From positions 1-32,904 of the forward strand of contig DATBIR010000008.1 of assembly GCA_036556825.1 (NCBI GenBank): 32,904 bases of DNA. Direction: 5' to 3'. Position 1 is the stretch's first letter. Each line of letters begins with the position of its first letter. Positions 23,442 through 31,279 of this stretch are shown here, piece by piece. The DNA is from JAJKJG01 sp036556825 (GTDB taxonomy: Bacteria > Pseudomonadota > Alphaproteobacteria > Rhizobiales > Beijerinckiaceae). Made by a program: the position numbers and the translations under genes. The notes under the pieces are model-generated. The model did not search any database, was not told the origin of the DNA, and saw only the letters and a list, made by a program, of their open reading frames with translations.

Positions 23442-24590
23442 CTAGTAGCGGATGGCGGCGAAGAACATGGCGAAGATGCCGTCCAGCACGATCACCATGA
23501 AGATCGATTTCACCACCGACGATGTGACATGCCGTCCGAGCGACTCGGCCGATCCCTGCACGGCAAGCCCCTCCATGGAGGCGATCAGGCCAATCACCAG
23601 CGCCATGAACGGCGCCTTGATGAGGCCGACCATGAAGGTGTTGAACTGGATCGTGGCGCGCAGGCGTGACAGAAAAACGTCCGGACTGATGTCGCCGTAG
23701 ATCCAGGCGACTACGCCGCCGCCGTAGAGAGCCGCCATGTCGGCCAGAAAGGTCAGGATCGGCAGGCCGATGATCAGCGCCAGGATACGCGGGACGATCA
23801 GCACCTCCATCGGATCAAGGCCCATCACGCGCAGGGCATCGATCTCCTCGCGCATCTTCATGGAGCCGATCTCGGCCGTGAAGGCCGAGCCGGACCGGCC
23901 CGCCACCATGATCGAGGTGAGCAGCACGCCGAGTTCGCGCAGAGTCAGAATGCCTGTGAGATCGACGACGAAGGGCGTCGCGCCGAATTTCCGCAGCTGG
24001 AAGATGCCCTGCTGGGCGACGATGCAGCCGACCAGGAACGAGATCAGCACGATGATCGGAACGCCGCGAAAGGCGATGTGTTCGAGGTGGAACACCAGCG
24101 GGGTTCCGCGAAACCGCGTCGGCCGTGTCAGCACGCGCAGGAAGGCGGCGACCATTTCGCCGAAGAACTGGATGCCGCCGATGAAGTCGCGCCCGGCGTT
24201 AGTCACCCCCTCCCCGATGTCGGCCAGGAACTCCACGAAGCGCGACCGGCGCACCGGGTGGATCGGCTGAAAGCCACGGTAGGCGACCTCGTTGAGGAGG
24301 ATGTGATGCTCGGCGCGGGCGCCGACGAAATCGGCCGACAGGCCCTTGGCGCCGAGTTCGTGCCGCGTCCGGTCCAGCACCCAGGCGCCGAGCGTGTCGA
24401 GACGCTCGACGTCGGACAGGTCGACGAGAACCCGCCGCTCCTGGCCGATGGCGTCGACGAGGTCGGTGATGCGGGCCTCGACGGCCTCCGCCTGCTCGAC
24501 CGTCCACCGCCCCGTCAGAAAAGCGCGGATTTCGTCGCCCACCTGCTCGATCGCGACATCCGGCTCGTGCATGAGAGTGGCTTCCGGCAC
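23442..24590 (-). CDS. STAS domain fused to MlaE-type ABC permease
   Basis: First gene of the lipid transport operon, 382 residues. Residues about 10-100 form a STAS domain like MlaB (AFLTGRWTVEQAEAVEARIT, RRVLVDLSDVERLDTLGAWV), here fused to the permease rather than a separate protein. The MlaE permease follows (about 125-382): IQFFGEMVAAFLRVL, VFHLEHIAFRGVPIIVLISF, the signature VAGRSGSAFTAEIGSMKMRE then EIDALRVMGLDP, and five or so membrane segments. It starts at GTG 24590 with AAAGGGGAATC upstream; ATG 24572 is the alternative. The gene is divergent from the racemase gene, with 78 bases between, which must hold the operon promoter. Confidence 0.94.
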   Translation of the reverse strand: MPEATLMHEPDVAIEQVGDEIRAFLTGRWTVEQAEAVEARITDLVDAIGQERRVLVDLSDVERLDTLGAWVLDRTRHELGAKGLSADFVGARAEHHILLNEVAYRGFQPIHPVRRSRFVEFLADIGEGVTNAGRDFIGGIQFFGEMVAAFLRVLTRPTRFRGTPLVFHLEHIAFRGVPIIVLISFLVGCIVAQQGIFQLRKFGATPFVVDLTGILTLRELGVLLTSIMVAGRSGSAFTAEIGSMKMREEIDALRVMGLDPMEVLIVPRILALIIGLPILTFLADMAALYGGGVVAWIYGDISPDVFLSRLRATIQFNTFMVGLIKAPFMALVIGLIASMEGLAVQGSAESLGRHVTSSVVKSIFMVIVLDGIFAMFFAAIRY

Positions 24591-24668
24591 GATTCCCCTT
24601 TCTCTCCGAAGAGCTTGACTGTGTACGTGCCGACCGGCTGAAAGTCGAGAGTCGCAAAGGTGACACCC

Positions 24669-25655
24669 ATGGCCCGTCGTCTCAGCACCGCCCTCGAGAA
24701 GTTCCCGATCGCGGGCCGCTTCACCATCGCGCGCGGCTCGCGTAGCGAAGCCGTCGTGGTCACCGCGACGATCGGCGACGGGTCGGCGCGCGGCTGGGGC
24801 GAGTGCGTGCCCTATGCACGCTACGGGGAGACCGCCGAGAGCGTGATGGCGGCGATCGAGCGCGTGCGCCCCGCCATCGAGGATGGCCTCGACCGCACCG
24901 GACTGCAGGGCGCCCTGCCCGCAGGAGCGGCCCGCAACGCCCTCGATTGCGCGCTCTGGGATCTGGAGGCCAAGCTAAGCGGCGTGCCGGCCCATGTGGG
25001 CGCCGGCATCGATCGTCTGCGCCCGGCGACCACTGCCTACACGATCAGTCTCGACACTCCCGCCGCCATGGCCGACGCGGCAGCGCGCGCCGCCGGCCGC
25101 CCGATCCTGAAGATCAAGCTCGGCGGCCCCGAAGGAGACGTCGAACGCATCCGCGCGGTGCGGGCGGCGGCGCCCGCTGCGACGCTGCTGGCCGACGCCA
25201 ACGAAGGCTGGACTGGCGACAATTTGGCAACACATCTGGACGCGTGTGCTGCCGCCGGCTTCGCCCTGGTCGAGCAGCCCGTGCCTGCCGATGGCGACGA
25301 AATTCTGCGCGGCTTGTCGCGGCCGCTGCCGGTTTGCGCCGACGAAAGCGTTCACGATCGAGCCGGACTCGACCGCCTCGTCGGCTTGTACGAGGCCGTG
25401 AACATCAAGCTGGACAAGACCGGCGGCCTGACCGAGGCCCTTGCCCTCGCCGAGGCGGCGGAGCGTCGCGGCCTCGCGATCATGGTCGGCTGCATGGTCG
25501 GCACCTCACTGGCGATGGCCCCGGCCATGCTGCTGACGCCGCGCGCCCGCTTCGTCGATCTCGATGGCCCGCTGCTGCTGGCCCGTGACCGCGACGACGG
25601 TCTCACCTATCGGGGCAGCGTGGTCGAGCCGCCCTCCCCGGCCCTCTGGGGCTGA
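24669..25655 (+). CDS. dgcA: Enolase-superfamily racemase, DgcA (N-acetyl-D-Glu racemase)-like
   Basis: The 328-residue enzyme is of the dipeptide epimerase/muconate-lactonizing subgroup. Catalytic lysines sit in LKIKLGG (K148, K150) and NIKLDKTGG (K247, K250). The Mg2+ ligands are D176 (LADANEGW), E202 (LVEQPVP) and D225 (CADESVHD). The N-terminal capping domain has GRFTIARGSRSEAVVV and WGECVPYARYGE; the 20s-loop motif YARYGET is typical of DgcA and Ala-Glu epimerases. DgcA racemises N-acetylglutamate and normally pairs with DgcN; no dgcN gene is adjacent, so an L-Ala-D/L-Glu epimerase role in peptidoglycan recycling is the alternative. ATG 24669 follows AAGGTGA; GTG 24660 also possible. Confidence 0.85.
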   Translation: MARRLSTALEKFPIAGRFTIARGSRSEAVVVTATIGDGSARGWGECVPYARYGETAESVMAAIERVRPAIEDGLDRTGLQGALPAGAARNALDCALWDLEAKLSGVPAHVGAGIDRLRPATTAYTISLDTPAAMADAAARAAGRPILKIKLGGPEGDVERIRAVRAAAPAATLLADANEGWTGDNLATHLDACAAAGFALVEQPVPADGDEILRGLSRPLPVCADESVHDRAGLDRLVGLYEAVNIKLDKTGGLTEALALAEAAERRGLAIMVGCMVGTSLAMAPAMLLTPRARFVDLDGPLLLARDRDDGLTYRGSVVEPPSPALWG

Positions 25656-25702
25656 GAGCCGGATGCCCGATCGCAGTGTTGCGGCCGGTCCTCATCGCGG
25701 AG

Positions 25703-25718
25703 GTAAACGCCTGTTAAC
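25703..25718 (+). promoter_or_regulatory. Possible CtrA-binding site before CheZ-like gene
   Basis: GTAA, seven bases, TTAAC matches the CtrA consensus TTAA-N7-TTAAC except the first base. It lies 78 bases before the chosen start of the CheZ-like gene and 48 bases after the racemase stop, a plausible promoter position. Confidence 0.4.
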
Positions 25719-25795
25719 GATATTTCCGGTACGACGGGCCCTTGAACATAAGACAGGGCCCTGGAATCAGTCCGGGGGATGACGGACTCTCACGA

Positions 25796-26884
25796 ATGGT
25801 CGAGCGCGGAACGCTTACGCCGATCACCGAAGCCGAATACGAGGCCATCGAAGCCGCCGTCATGGAGACGGCGCGTGGGCGATGGTTCCTTTCGGAATTC
25901 ACGCGGCGCAACCGCAACGCCGATACCGGCGTGCTGCTCGATGCCATCGGTCGCCTCGAGCACGCGGTCACCAGCGAGCGCGCCACCCAGGACGTGGACC
26001 GGCTGCGGTTCGACCTCATGGAGATGGCCAAGGCGATCTCGCGCACCAAGACCGAGATCGCGGCCATTCAGTCCGCCGATGCCGAGCAGAGCCGCCTGAC
26101 GACGGCTTCGGAAGCGCTCGACGCCATCGTCCGCACCACGGAGCGCGCCACCTCCGACATCCTCGAAGCTGCCGAGCACGTCCAGGAGGCGGCCTGGACC
26201 CTGCGCGAGGCCGGCGCCGACGAGCTGCTCTGCGGAGAGCTCGACCGTCGCGCCACGGAGATCTACACCGCCTGCTCATTCCAGGACCTGACCGCGCAGC
26301 GCACCGGCAAGATCGTGCAGACGCTGCGTTATCTGGAAGGCCGCATCAATGCGATGATCGACATCTGGGGCGGCGACCAGCGGCCGCAGCCGGACCCGTT
26401 GCCGGCCGCTAAGACGGACACGCCGATCGATCTCAGCCAGACCGACGTGGACACGGTCATCGTCGACGACGATGAGCTGTTTTCGGCTCCGGGCAAATCC
26501 AACGGGCCCATTCCGCTGGCGATTCCCGCGCCGCTGATCGAGGCAGCGGACGACCTCGCTTTCATCGAGAGCGAGCCCGTCGACGACACGCCCTCGGTCG
26601 AACCGCCTGCCATCGAGGCGCGTCCGGAGGCCCCGAGCCCCAGGCTGATCGTGATCGAAGCCACTGCGGTGGAGACGCCGCGGCTGGTGGAGACGCCCGC
26701 GCCGGTGGAGACGTCTGTGGACGTCCTCAGTGACATCGAAACGCTCGACCCGGGCGAGAAATTACGGCGCGTCGTCGAGGCGGCGTCCGCGTCGGAGGCG
26801 CCGCTCTCGCTCGAGGCATCACTGGATGCCTTCGCGGAAATCGAGAATCTCGGCACACGCGAAAAATTGCGGCGCTTCACCTGA
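25796..26884 (+). CDS. CheZ-like phosphatase-domain protein
   Basis: A 362-residue cytoplasmic protein. Residues about 60-190 are helical (LEHAVTSERATQDVDRL, ALDAIVRTTERATSDILEAA) and end in ACSFQDLTAQRTGKIVQTL. In E. coli CheZ the equivalent D143 and Q147 (QDLTGQ) dephosphorylate CheY-P; here D164 and Q168 keep the same spacing, so phosphatase activity is plausible. Residues 200-362 form an acidic, Pro-rich, probably disordered tail (VDTVIVDDDELFSAPGK, several VETP repeats) with two similar blocks near its end (LDPGEKLRRV and LGTREKLRRF). No other chemotaxis gene lies in the window, so the target may be a different response regulator. Start uncertain: ATG 25796 chosen, TTG 25742 possible. 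Confidence 0.8.
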   Translation: MVERGTLTPITEAEYEAIEAAVMETARGRWFLSEFTRRNRNADTGVLLDAIGRLEHAVTSERATQDVDRLRFDLMEMAKAISRTKTEIAAIQSADAEQSRLTTASEALDAIVRTTERATSDILEAAEHVQEAAWTLREAGADELLCGELDRRATEIYTACSFQDLTAQRTGKIVQTLRYLEGRINAMIDIWGGDQRPQPDPLPAAKTDTPIDLSQTDVDTVIVDDDELFSAPGKSNGPIPLAIPAPLIEAADDLAFIESEPVDDTPSVEPPAIEARPEAPSPRLIVIEATAVETPRLVETPAPVETSVDVLSDIETLDPGEKLRRVVEAASASEAPLSLEASLDAFAEIENLGTREKLRRFT

Positions 26885-27100
26885 CCCTCATCCCCGCCCG
26901 GGGCGCGAGGCGAAGCGGACATCACTTGGCTGCACAAGACGAAGCGCCTCAATGATGATCAGGGCCGGACCGCTCCGATCCGCCGCGCCCTGGCTCCGGT
27001 GGGCATCTTCTATTCCCGCCATGCATGTCTCGACATCCGCGGAGGGGTTCTCCTGCATTGCGAAGCATGGTCTTAAGCCCGCTGCTTCGGAATCGCGGCC

Positions 27101-28030
27101 GTGAAACCTGCCTTTGCCATCACCCTCAAGATCCTGTCCGCGCTCGCCTTCACGTTGATGTCAGCCGGCATCAAGGTGGTGAGCGCGCGCTACCCGACCG
27201 GCCAGATGGTGTTTTTCCGGTCGGCCTTCGCGCTGGTTCCGCTGCTCGTGTGGCTGCGCTGGCAGGGCGACCTGATCAACGCGGTGCGCGTGTCGAGCGT
27301 CGGGGCGCATGCCCTGCGCGGCCTGATCGGCACGTGCGGCATGTTCGCGGGCTTCGTCGCCCTGGCCTATCTGCCTTTGTCGGACGCGGTCGCGATCGGC
27401 TACGCGGCGCCGCTGATCACGCTGGTGCTGGCGGCGGTGATCCTCAAGGAGAGAGTGCGCGCCTACCGGTGGACCGCGGTTGCCGTCGGCTTCGTGGGAG
27501 TCCTCATCATGCTGATGCCGCACCTCGACGCGAGGGCGGTCGCGCGCGGCCTGTCGGCAGGCCCGGCGATCGGGGCGCTGTTCGCGCTGCTCGGCGCCTT
27601 CTGCGCGGCGGGAGCGACCATTCAAGTGCGCCGGCTCACCCATACCGAATCGACCGGCGCCATCGTCTTGTATTTCTCGCTGCTGGCGGCTCTGCTGGGA
27701 CTGGTCACGATCGTGCTCGGATGGCGCGCCCCGACGCTGGCCGATCTCGGCCTTCTGGTGCTCACCGGCATTCTCGGCGGCATCGGCCAGATCCTGCTGA
27801 CCGAGAGCTACCGCCACGGCGATGCATCACTGGTCGCGCCATTCGAATACACGACCATGATCTGGGCGCTGTTCGTCGGCTGGGTCGCCTTCGGGCAATT
27901 GCCGCAGGCGGCCGTGATCATGGGCGGCACCATCGTCGCCATGGCCGGCGTGTTCGTGGTGTGGCGCGAGCACCGGCTGGGACTGATCCGCGTCAAGCAG
28001 ATCGAGACCGCTGCCCAGCGGCCGACCTGA
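27101..28030 (+). CDS. DMT-family (EamA) transporter
   Basis: This is a 309-residue membrane protein with ten hydrophobic segments arranged as two EamA repeats. The first has AFTLMSAGIKVVSARYPTGQ, FRSAFALVPLLVWL, GTCGMFAGFVALAYLPLSDA and a second-half hallmark LILAAVILKERVRA-like stretch (VLAAVILKERVRAYRW). The second has GALFALLGAFCAAGATIQVR, LVLTGILGGIGQILLTESYR and TTMIWALFVGWVAFGQ. It should export a small metabolite across the inner membrane; substrate unknown. The start is GTG 27101. It lies 216 bases after the CheZ-like gene and 162 before thiD. Confidence 0.93.
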   Translation: MKPAFAITLKILSALAFTLMSAGIKVVSARYPTGQMVFFRSAFALVPLLVWLRWQGDLINAVRVSSVGAHALRGLIGTCGMFAGFVALAYLPLSDAVAIGYAAPLITLVLAAVILKERVRAYRWTAVAVGFVGVLIMLMPHLDARAVARGLSAGPAIGALFALLGAFCAAGATIQVRRLTHTESTGAIVLYFSLLAALLGLVTIVLGWRAPTLADLGLLVLTGILGGIGQILLTESYRHGDASLVAPFEYTTMIWALFVGWVAFGQLPQAAVIMGGTIVAMAGVFVVWREHRLGLIRVKQIETAAQRPT

Positions 28031-28117
28031 CCCCTCCCTTGCCAAGCTGCGCGGCGACGCCGAAAATGAGCACGATCGGCGAAGTCGCCGCCGGCCGCCG
28101 AACGCTTCCTCCGCACC

Positions 28118-28173
28118 GGATCCGGTGATCATCCTCGACAAGGAGAGACAGAGGGGGATGGGATCGATTTGAA
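28118..28173 (+). repeat. Truncated copy of the double-hairpin repeat
   Basis: The thiD leader contains GATCCGGTGATCATCCTCG, GACAAGGAGAGACAGA and GGGATCGATTTGAA in the same order as GATCCGGGATCATGC, GAGACAAGGAGATG and GGATCGTTTCAACCTGAA of the copy at 12.4 kb. The left arm of the first hairpin and the right arm of the second are missing, so it is likely a decayed copy. Confidence 0.45.
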
Positions 28174-28192
28174 GCCCTCCCGCTCCACAGAC

Positions 28193-29008
28193 ATGACAGC
28201 CATCGCCGTCACCATCGCCGGCTCCGATTCAGGGGGCGGGGCCGGAATTCAGGCAGACATCAAGACCTTTTCAGCGCTCGGCGTCTACGGCGCCAGCGTC
28301 GTGACGGCGCTCACGGCGCAAAACACGCTCGGGGTGCAAGGCATCCACGACGTCCCGCCGGGTTTCGTGGCGCAGCAGATCGACAGCGTGTTTTCCGATC
28401 TCGCCGTCGCGGCGGTGAAGATCGGCATGCTGTCGCGCTCGCCGGTGATCCACACGGTCGCGGCAGGGCTCGACCGGCATCGTGCGAAAAACGTCGTGCT
28501 CGATCCCGTCATGGTGGCGGCCAGCGGCGACCGCCTGCTTGCGGCCGAGGCGGTCGAGACGATCAAGACGACGCTCATGCCTCTGGCTCTGCTCGTCACC
28601 CCGAATCTGCCCGAGGCGGCAGCGCTTCTGGACGTGCCCCTCGCCGAGGACGAGAGCGCCATGCGCGCTCAGGCCGAGCGCATCCTGGCGCTCGGCCCGC
28701 GGGCCGTCCTGATCAAGGGCGGCCATGGTCAGGGCCGCGACAGCGTCGATCTTCTGGTCGACGCGGCCGGCTGCCGGCGGTTCGCTGCGCCGCGCGTCGC
28801 GACAGAGAACACCCACGGGACCGGATGCACCCTGTCGTCGGCCATCGCCGCCGGCCTCGCCAAGGGGCTCGCCCTGGTCGAGGCGGTGGAGGAGGCCAAG
28901 GCCTATATCAGCGCCGCGATCGGCGCCTCCGGCCAGTTGCAGATCGGCCGCGGGCACGGGCCCGTGCACCATTTTCATCACTGGTGGAAGCCACCGAGCG
29001 GCGGTTAA
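28193..29008 (+). CDS. thiD: Bifunctional hydroxymethylpyrimidine kinase / phosphomethylpyrimidine kinase
   Basis: A ribokinase-fold enzyme of thiamine synthesis that phosphorylates HMP twice to HMP-PP. The 271 residues show the ThiD N-terminus AVTIAGSDSGGGAGIQADIK, substrate-site KIGMLSR, LDPVMVAASGDRL, and VTPNLPEAAALL, and the anion-hole/catalytic motif ENTHGTGCTLSSAIAAGLA. All are intact. It ends with a His-rich tail (GPVHHFHHWW). ATG 28193 fits family N-termini, although TTG 28169 has the better purine-rich site (AGAGGGGGATGGG) and would add eight residues. No other thi gene lies in the window. The XRE-cupin regulator follows on the same strand. Confidence 0.96.
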   Translation: MTAIAVTIAGSDSGGGAGIQADIKTFSALGVYGASVVTALTAQNTLGVQGIHDVPPGFVAQQIDSVFSDLAVAAVKIGMLSRSPVIHTVAAGLDRHRAKNVVLDPVMVAASGDRLLAAEAVETIKTTLMPLALLVTPNLPEAAALLDVPLAEDESAMRAQAERILALGPRAVLIKGGHGQGRDSVDLLVDAAGCRRFAAPRVATENTHGTGCTLSSAIAAGLAKGLALVEAVEEAKAYISAAIGASGQLQIGRGHGPVHHFHHWWKPPSGG

Positions 29009-29077
29009 CCCCATTTCAAGCCGCGGCCGCCGCGCCACCAGGCGCGCTTGATCGGGCCGGCCCCGTCCGCCACATTA

Positions 29078-29097
29078 CGTTTTATAAAACGATCGTT
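29078..29097. promoter_or_regulatory. Overlapping palindromes, candidate operator
   Basis: CGTTTTATAAAACG (29078-29091) is a perfect 14-bp palindrome and overlaps a second perfect one, AACGATCGTT (29088-29097). Together they stand 23 bases before the start of the XRE-cupin gene in a locally AT-rich patch. This is the position for an autoregulatory operator; TTATAA could double as a -10 element. Confidence 0.55.
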
Positions 29098-29119
29098 CGT
29101 CGAAACGGATCAGGTGGTC

Positions 29120-29737
29120 ATGGGCATCGAAGGCAAGGACCGGCAGAGGGAGCTGGAAAGCGGCGCCCAGATCATCTCGGGCCAGCTCGGCAAGACCATC
29201 CAGCGTCTGCGCAAGGCCTATAACCTGTCGCTGTCCGAATTGTCGGAGCAGTCGGGCGTGGCCAAATCGATCATCAGCCAGATCGAGCGCAACGAGACCA
29301 ATCCGACGCTGGCGACCATCTGGCGGCTCTCGCAGGCGCTCGACATCTCCATCGAGCGCGTGCTCGCCACCGCCGACGACGAGCCGTTCATCGAGAAATC
29401 ATCGCGCGGCGACACGCCGATCCTGGTCTCCGACGACGGCAAGATGCGCCTCGCCATCATCGGATGGATCAAGACGATCGAGTGGCTGCAATGGTACGAC
29501 GTCACGTCAGAACCGGGCGGCGTGCTCGATTCAGATCCTCACCAGCGCGGCTCCGTCGAGTCGCTGTCGGTGCTCGAGGGCGAGTTCGAGGTCGAGGTCG
29601 GCGGGGTCGTGCAGCGCGCCAAGGCAGGCGAAAGCTTGCGCTACCGCAGCGACCATCCGCACACGGTGCGCTGCGTCAGCGAGACGCCCGCGCGCGCCAC
29701 GATGGTGTGCATCCTCAAGGCCGCGGTGATGGATTAG
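29120..29737 (+). CDS. XRE-family regulator with cupin sensor domain
   Basis: The 205-residue protein has a helix-turn-helix at about 25-80 (LGKTIQRLRKAYNLSLSELS, SGVAKSIISQIERNETNPTL) and a C-terminal cupin_2 barrel at about 110-200 (GGVLDSDPHQRGSVESLSVL, EGEFEVEVGG, KAGESLRYRSDHPHTVRC). The metal-site residues H141, E148 and H181 are in usual places. Such regulators bind small molecules in the cupin and repress or activate nearby transport or catabolic genes. I prefer ATG 29120, which follows AGGTGG; the frame opens at 29048 but would include the palindromic operator. Targets could include itself and neighbours. Confidence 0.93.
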   Translation: MGIEGKDRQRELESGAQIISGQLGKTIQRLRKAYNLSLSELSEQSGVAKSIISQIERNETNPTLATIWRLSQALDISIERVLATADDEPFIEKSSRGDTPILVSDDGKMRLAIIGWIKTIEWLQWYDVTSEPGGVLDSDPHQRGSVESLSVLEGEFEVEVGGVVQRAKAGESLRYRSDHPHTVRCVSETPARATMVCILKAAVMD

Positions 29738-29738
29738 C

Positions 29739-29836
29739 GCATGATCCGGCAAAGTGGGCGCCGCTTTGCCGGAAAAGATCATGCGACCCAAAGAGAAAGG
29801 GAGCAGGATCGATTCGATCTGAATTGATCATGCTCT
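29739..29836. repeat. Intergenic double-hairpin repeat, copy 3 (best preserved)
   Basis: GCATGATC (29739-29746) pairs with GATCATGC (29777-29784), and inside it CCGGCAAAG (29746-29754) pairs with CTTTGCCGG (29764-29772). After ACCCAAAGAGAAAGGG comes a second imperfect hairpin (29800-29836), GGAGCAGGATCGATTC against GAATTGATCATGCTCT. It exactly fills the gap between the convergent XRE-cupin and cytochrome genes, so it may act as their terminator. Confidence 0.8.
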
Positions 29837-29841
29837 GGCGG

Positions 29842-30774
29842 TTATCGCGCCGGCTTGCGGCCTTCGCGCGCCGGCAGCGACACGATGTATTCGCTCATCG
29901 CGTCGCGGTCGCCCGCCGGCAGTTCGGAGGTGTTGCGCACGACGGCGCGCATGCTGCCGCCGACGAAGTCGCCGCTCGGCGACATCCCGGAGCCGAGCAC
30001 CTCGGCGACATCGCTCTTGCTGTAGTCCTTGATGCCCTTGTCGTGCGGGGTGATATTCGGCACCCACGCATCCGCCTTTTCCGGATCGGGGCCGCCCGAA
30101 AATCTTTCGTCGGCGATGATGGCGCCGAGCACGTTGCGCGGGCTGTGGCACTCGGCGCAATGGCCGGGCCCTTCGACGAGGTAGGCGCCGCGATTCCATG
30201 ATGCGCTTTTCGCTGCATCGGATGCGAAGGCTTGTCCGTCCAGGAACAGGAGCTTCCACAGGCCGAGAGCGCGCCGGAAGGTGAAGACGAGCGGCAGGTC
30301 ATGCTCGCGGGCGCGGCCTTCGACGGGCGGCAGCGTCTTCAGGAACACCAGCAGGTCGCGCAGGTCGATGGCATTCATGCGCTGATACGAGGTGTAGGGA
30401 AAGGACGGGTAATAGTGGCGCCCGTCCGGCGACACGCCGGCGCGCATGGCGCGCACGAACTGCTCCGTCGTCCACGCGCCGATACCGTCGCGCGGGTGCG
30501 GCGAGATGTTGGGCGCATAGAAGGTGCCGAATGCCGAGGTGAGCGCGACGCCGCCGCCGAGCCGCGTCTTGTCCTCCTGCTGCGGCGTCGCATGGCACGA
30601 CGCGCAGCCGCCGGCGAAAAACAGGTTACGGCCGTTGGCGAGGTCAGGCTGTCCTGCGGGCACCGGCTCAAGCCCGGCACGCTGCCGGTCGGGGCTGGTC
30701 AGAAACCAGAAGGCGATCGCACCCGCCGCGGCGAGCATGAGCGTCACGACGACGACGGCCCGTCTTCCTTTCAT
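29842..30774 (-). CDS. Membrane-anchored diheme cytochrome c
   Basis: This is a 310-residue periplasmic electron carrier. An N-terminal hydrophobic segment (VVVVTLMLAAAGAIAFWFL, about 7-25) lacks a clear cleavage site and probably anchors it. Two class-I heme sites follow: C57-A-S-C60-H61 (GGCASCHATP) and C206-A-E-C209-H210 (GHCAECHSPRN). Each is followed by the usual PNI(S/T)P motif and a SPSGxxVGGSM or FVRAMRAGVSPDG stretch that may hold the methionine ligand. This layout resembles the diheme cytochrome c subunits that accept electrons from periplasmic or membrane dehydrogenases. It lies 70 bases downstream of the cytochrome c556 gene with an intrinsic terminator between. Confidence 0.93.
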   Translation of the reverse strand: MKGRRAVVVVTLMLAAAGAIAFWFLTSPDRQRAGLEPVPAGQPDLANGRNLFFAGGCASCHATPQQEDKTRLGGGVALTSAFGTFYAPNISPHPRDGIGAWTTEQFVRAMRAGVSPDGRHYYPSFPYTSYQRMNAIDLRDLLVFLKTLPPVEGRAREHDLPLVFTFRRALGLWKLLFLDGQAFASDAAKSASWNRGAYLVEGPGHCAECHSPRNVLGAIIADERFSGGPDPEKADAWVPNITPHDKGIKDYSKSDVAEVLGSGMSPSGDFVGGSMRAVVRNTSELPAGDRDAMSEYIVSLPAREGRKPAR

Positions 30775-30790
30775 CCCTCTCCTCCGGATG

Positions 30791-30815
30791 AAAAAGGCGG
30801 GCTCGCCGCCCGCCT
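30791..30815 (-). terminator. Rho-independent terminator after cytochrome c556 gene
   Basis: On the minus strand AGGCGGGC, a GGCGA loop and GCCCGCCT are followed directly by TTTTT. This is a textbook intrinsic terminator, 30 bases past the stop of the c556 gene and before the diheme gene. Confidence 0.85.
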
Positions 30816-30844
30816 GATGCTCATGTCACCCAGAAAGGTGGTGA

Positions 30845-31279
30845 TTACTTCTTGATGCGGAACGTCTCGTGGCAGCCGCCGCATGCCTTGGTGACGTTCT
30901 GGAAGGCGGCGCTGAAAGTCGGAAGATCCTTCGTGTCTGCCTGCGCCTTCTTGATGTCCGCCGCCCAATCGTCGAAGCGCTTGCGGAATTCCGCTTGCTG
31001 CTCCCAGATTCTCGGATGGGCCGTGGTCTCGCCGCCGGTCTTCGAGTTCGCCGGGAAGTAGTTGTGAGCCGTGTCGGCGGTCTTGGCGTAGGTCCCAAGG
31101 ATCTCCTTGGCCTTGCCGAGATCGAAGGGGGCTTCGCCCTTGAGCATTGCGTTCCCGGACCGGCTTGCGGCGCCGTTCGCTTTCATCAGCTCTTTGCGCT
31201 GGGCGATCGGATCACCCTGGGCCATGACGGCGGTCGCTCCGACGGCGAGGGCAGCGCCCAGAACAATGGTACGGATCAT
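30845..31279 (-). CDS. Class II cytochrome c (c556/c' type)
   Basis: This is a 144-residue exported cytochrome. Signal peptide MIRTIVLGAALAVGATAVMA is cleaved before QGDPIAQ. The mature four-helix protein has the heme site near its end, C133-G-G-C136-H137 (ACGGCHETFR), as in all class II cytochromes. M32 in RKELMKANG stands where low-spin c556 proteins have their Met ligand, so I favour c556 over the high-spin gas-binding c'. ATG 31279 is chosen because GAAGGAG lies nine bases upstream; an ATG three codons earlier directly follows that site and is too close. An intrinsic terminator follows the gene. Likely a soluble periplasmic electron carrier. Confidence 0.94.
   Translation of the reverse strand: MIRTIVLGAALAVGATAVMAQGDPIAQRKELMKANGAASRSGNAMLKGEAPFDLGKAKEILGTYAKTADTAHNYFPANSKTGGETTAHPRIWEQQAEFRKRFDDWAADIKKAQADTKDLPTFSAAFQNVTKACGGCHETFRIKK

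Noticed and set aside
24078..24641. 187-codon plus-strand frame opposite the STAS-MlaE gene
   Set aside because: The minus strand has the MlaE signature and a start with ribosome site; this is a shadow frame.
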